Assembly (NCBI GenBank): GCA_963829125.1
Contig: CAWHHD010000001.1
Span: 124,001 to 188,000, forward strand
Reading direction: 5' to 3'
Source of the DNA: Methanobacterium_B sp963829125
GTDB lineage: Archaea; Methanobacteriota; Methanobacteria; Methanobacteriales; Methanobacteriaceae
Length of the DNA: 64,000 nt
Below, piece after piece: positions 63,459 through 64,000 of this stretch. The notes under the pieces were generated by a model. It ran no database searches. It was not told the DNA's origin and saw only the letters and a list, made by a program, of their open reading frames with translations. Within the stretch, counting starts at the first letter, position 1; every line of letters starts with the position of its first letter. A program made the position numbers and the translations under genes.

Positions 63459-64000
63459 ATGAAAACTATAAAACTCAAAAATAATTCATTAAAGCTTGTG
63501 AAAGATGTTTTAAAAGATTTGAAAGCATCACCCGATCTTGGGATCTTCAAGTGTGTTCAGTGCGGTATGTGCACATCGGTTTGTCCGGGTGCTAGTCAAA
63601 CAGAATACGATCCAAGGGATATGATTAGAAGGGTTTTAGAAGACGACGTAACTGTTGTAGATGATGATGATATATGGAACTGCTTTTCTTGCTACACGTG
63701 TAACAGTGTTTGTCCGTCAGGTAACAATGCAAGCGAAGTAAACCAAATATTACGGCAGATGTCAATTGATAAGGGGGATGGAATCCAAAAAATTGCATCC
63801 TTTGCTGCCTACGGCGATAGTTTCATGGAGCTGGGAGTAGGATCAATACCCAATGACTTCTTCGACATCATGGTCAAAGATGTTGGTCCAGAGTATATGA
63901 ACCTGAAACTGAACATTGAAGATATAAGAGCAGAGCTCGGTCTTGGAACGTATATACTCCCTGAAGAGGCCATTAACGAAGTTGAATCAATACTTGATAA
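63459..64000 (+). CDS. hdrC: HdrC-like iron-sulfur subunit (3' end outside window)
   Basis: 180 residues are visible, cut by the window end. Two [4Fe-4S] motifs: C32, C35, C38, C42 (CVQCGMCTSVCPG) and C75, C78, C81, C85 (CFSCYTCNSVCPSG). The later part has the HdrC pattern FMELGVGSIPNDFFD, RAELGLGTYILPEEAINEVE. HdrC passes electrons between MvhD/HdrA and the HdrB site where CoM-S-S-CoB is reduced. A real hdrB should follow just outside the window. A paralogue with another role, such as in a formate or F420 system, is possible. Confidence 0.72.
   Translation, partial: MKTIKLKNNSLKLVKDVLKDLKASPDLGIFKCVQCGMCTSVCPGASQTEYDPRDMIRRVLEDDVTVVDDDDIWNCFSCYTCNSVCPSGNNASEVNQILRQMSIDKGDGIQKIASFAAYGDSFMELGVGSIPNDFFDIMVKDVGPEYMNLKLNIEDIRAELGLGTYILPEEAINEVESILD

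Overview
The window is AT-rich archaeal DNA from a hydrogenotrophic methanogen of the order Methanobacteriales, most likely a Methanobacterium-like organism. Support comes from a complete eha operon (energy-converting hydrogenase A) that includes its formyltransferase-like ehaS gene, a secreted protein with a pseudomurein-binding repeat, polyferredoxins, an HdrC-type subunit, class III pilins, DUF2206 and DUF131 membrane proteins, and archaeal TATA boxes with GGTGAT/GGAGG ribosome binding sites. No rRNA, CRISPR array, insertion sequence or prophage was recognised. Layout: (1) 1-9.9 kb is accessory. It holds the end of a tandem helix-turn-helix protein, a minus-strand operon (roadblock/LC7, KaiC-like/GTPase fusion, two KaiC-like ATPases, TPR protein), two class III pilin-like genes, a THUMP-like protein, a pseudomurein-binding surface protein and several small membrane proteins. 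(2) 10-30.9 kb is a surface-glycan locus: seven GT4 and three GT2 glycosyltransferases, two nucleotide-sugar SDR enzymes, two flippases, a DUF1616 protein and two large DUF2206 membrane proteins. (3) 31.1-44.0 kb is ehaA-ehaT, followed by another six-cluster polyferredoxin and a CBS protein. (4) 45.8-51.8 kb carries thiI, an M24 peptidase, a decayed ABC ATPase, two response regulators, a DJ-1/PfpI protein, a candidate structured RNA and a HicB-like protein. (5) 52-56 kb mixes iscU with a putative stress cluster: a PRC-barrel gene with an in-frame amber codon, a LEA-like/small heat shock fusion, ChaB, two membrane-anchored helical proteins and a SHOCT-like protein. (6) 56.2-63.2 kb is a sulfur/cysteine block: nifS, metX-CBS, metY, an FMN-binding protein, tRNA-Cys and a frameshifted cysS. 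Three near-identical palindromes lie directly downstream of TATA-like boxes here. (7) The window ends inside an HdrC-like gene. How it fits together: Eha couples ion flux to reduction of low-potential ferredoxin for CO2 fixation, and the polyferredoxins and HdrC-like protein belong to the same electron economy. IscU, NifS and ThiI supply Fe-S clusters and tRNA thiolation, while MetX/MetY and CysRS/tRNA-Cys handle sulfur amino acids. The glycan locus probably builds and exports a surface glycan. The least described parts are the roadblock-GTPase-KaiC operon beside pilin genes, the LEA/sHSP stress cluster, the structured element near 51.3 kb and the palindrome set in the sulfur block. Three genes in the last 16 kb are broken (ABC ATPase, PRC-barrel, cysS), which may be real decay or sequence error.
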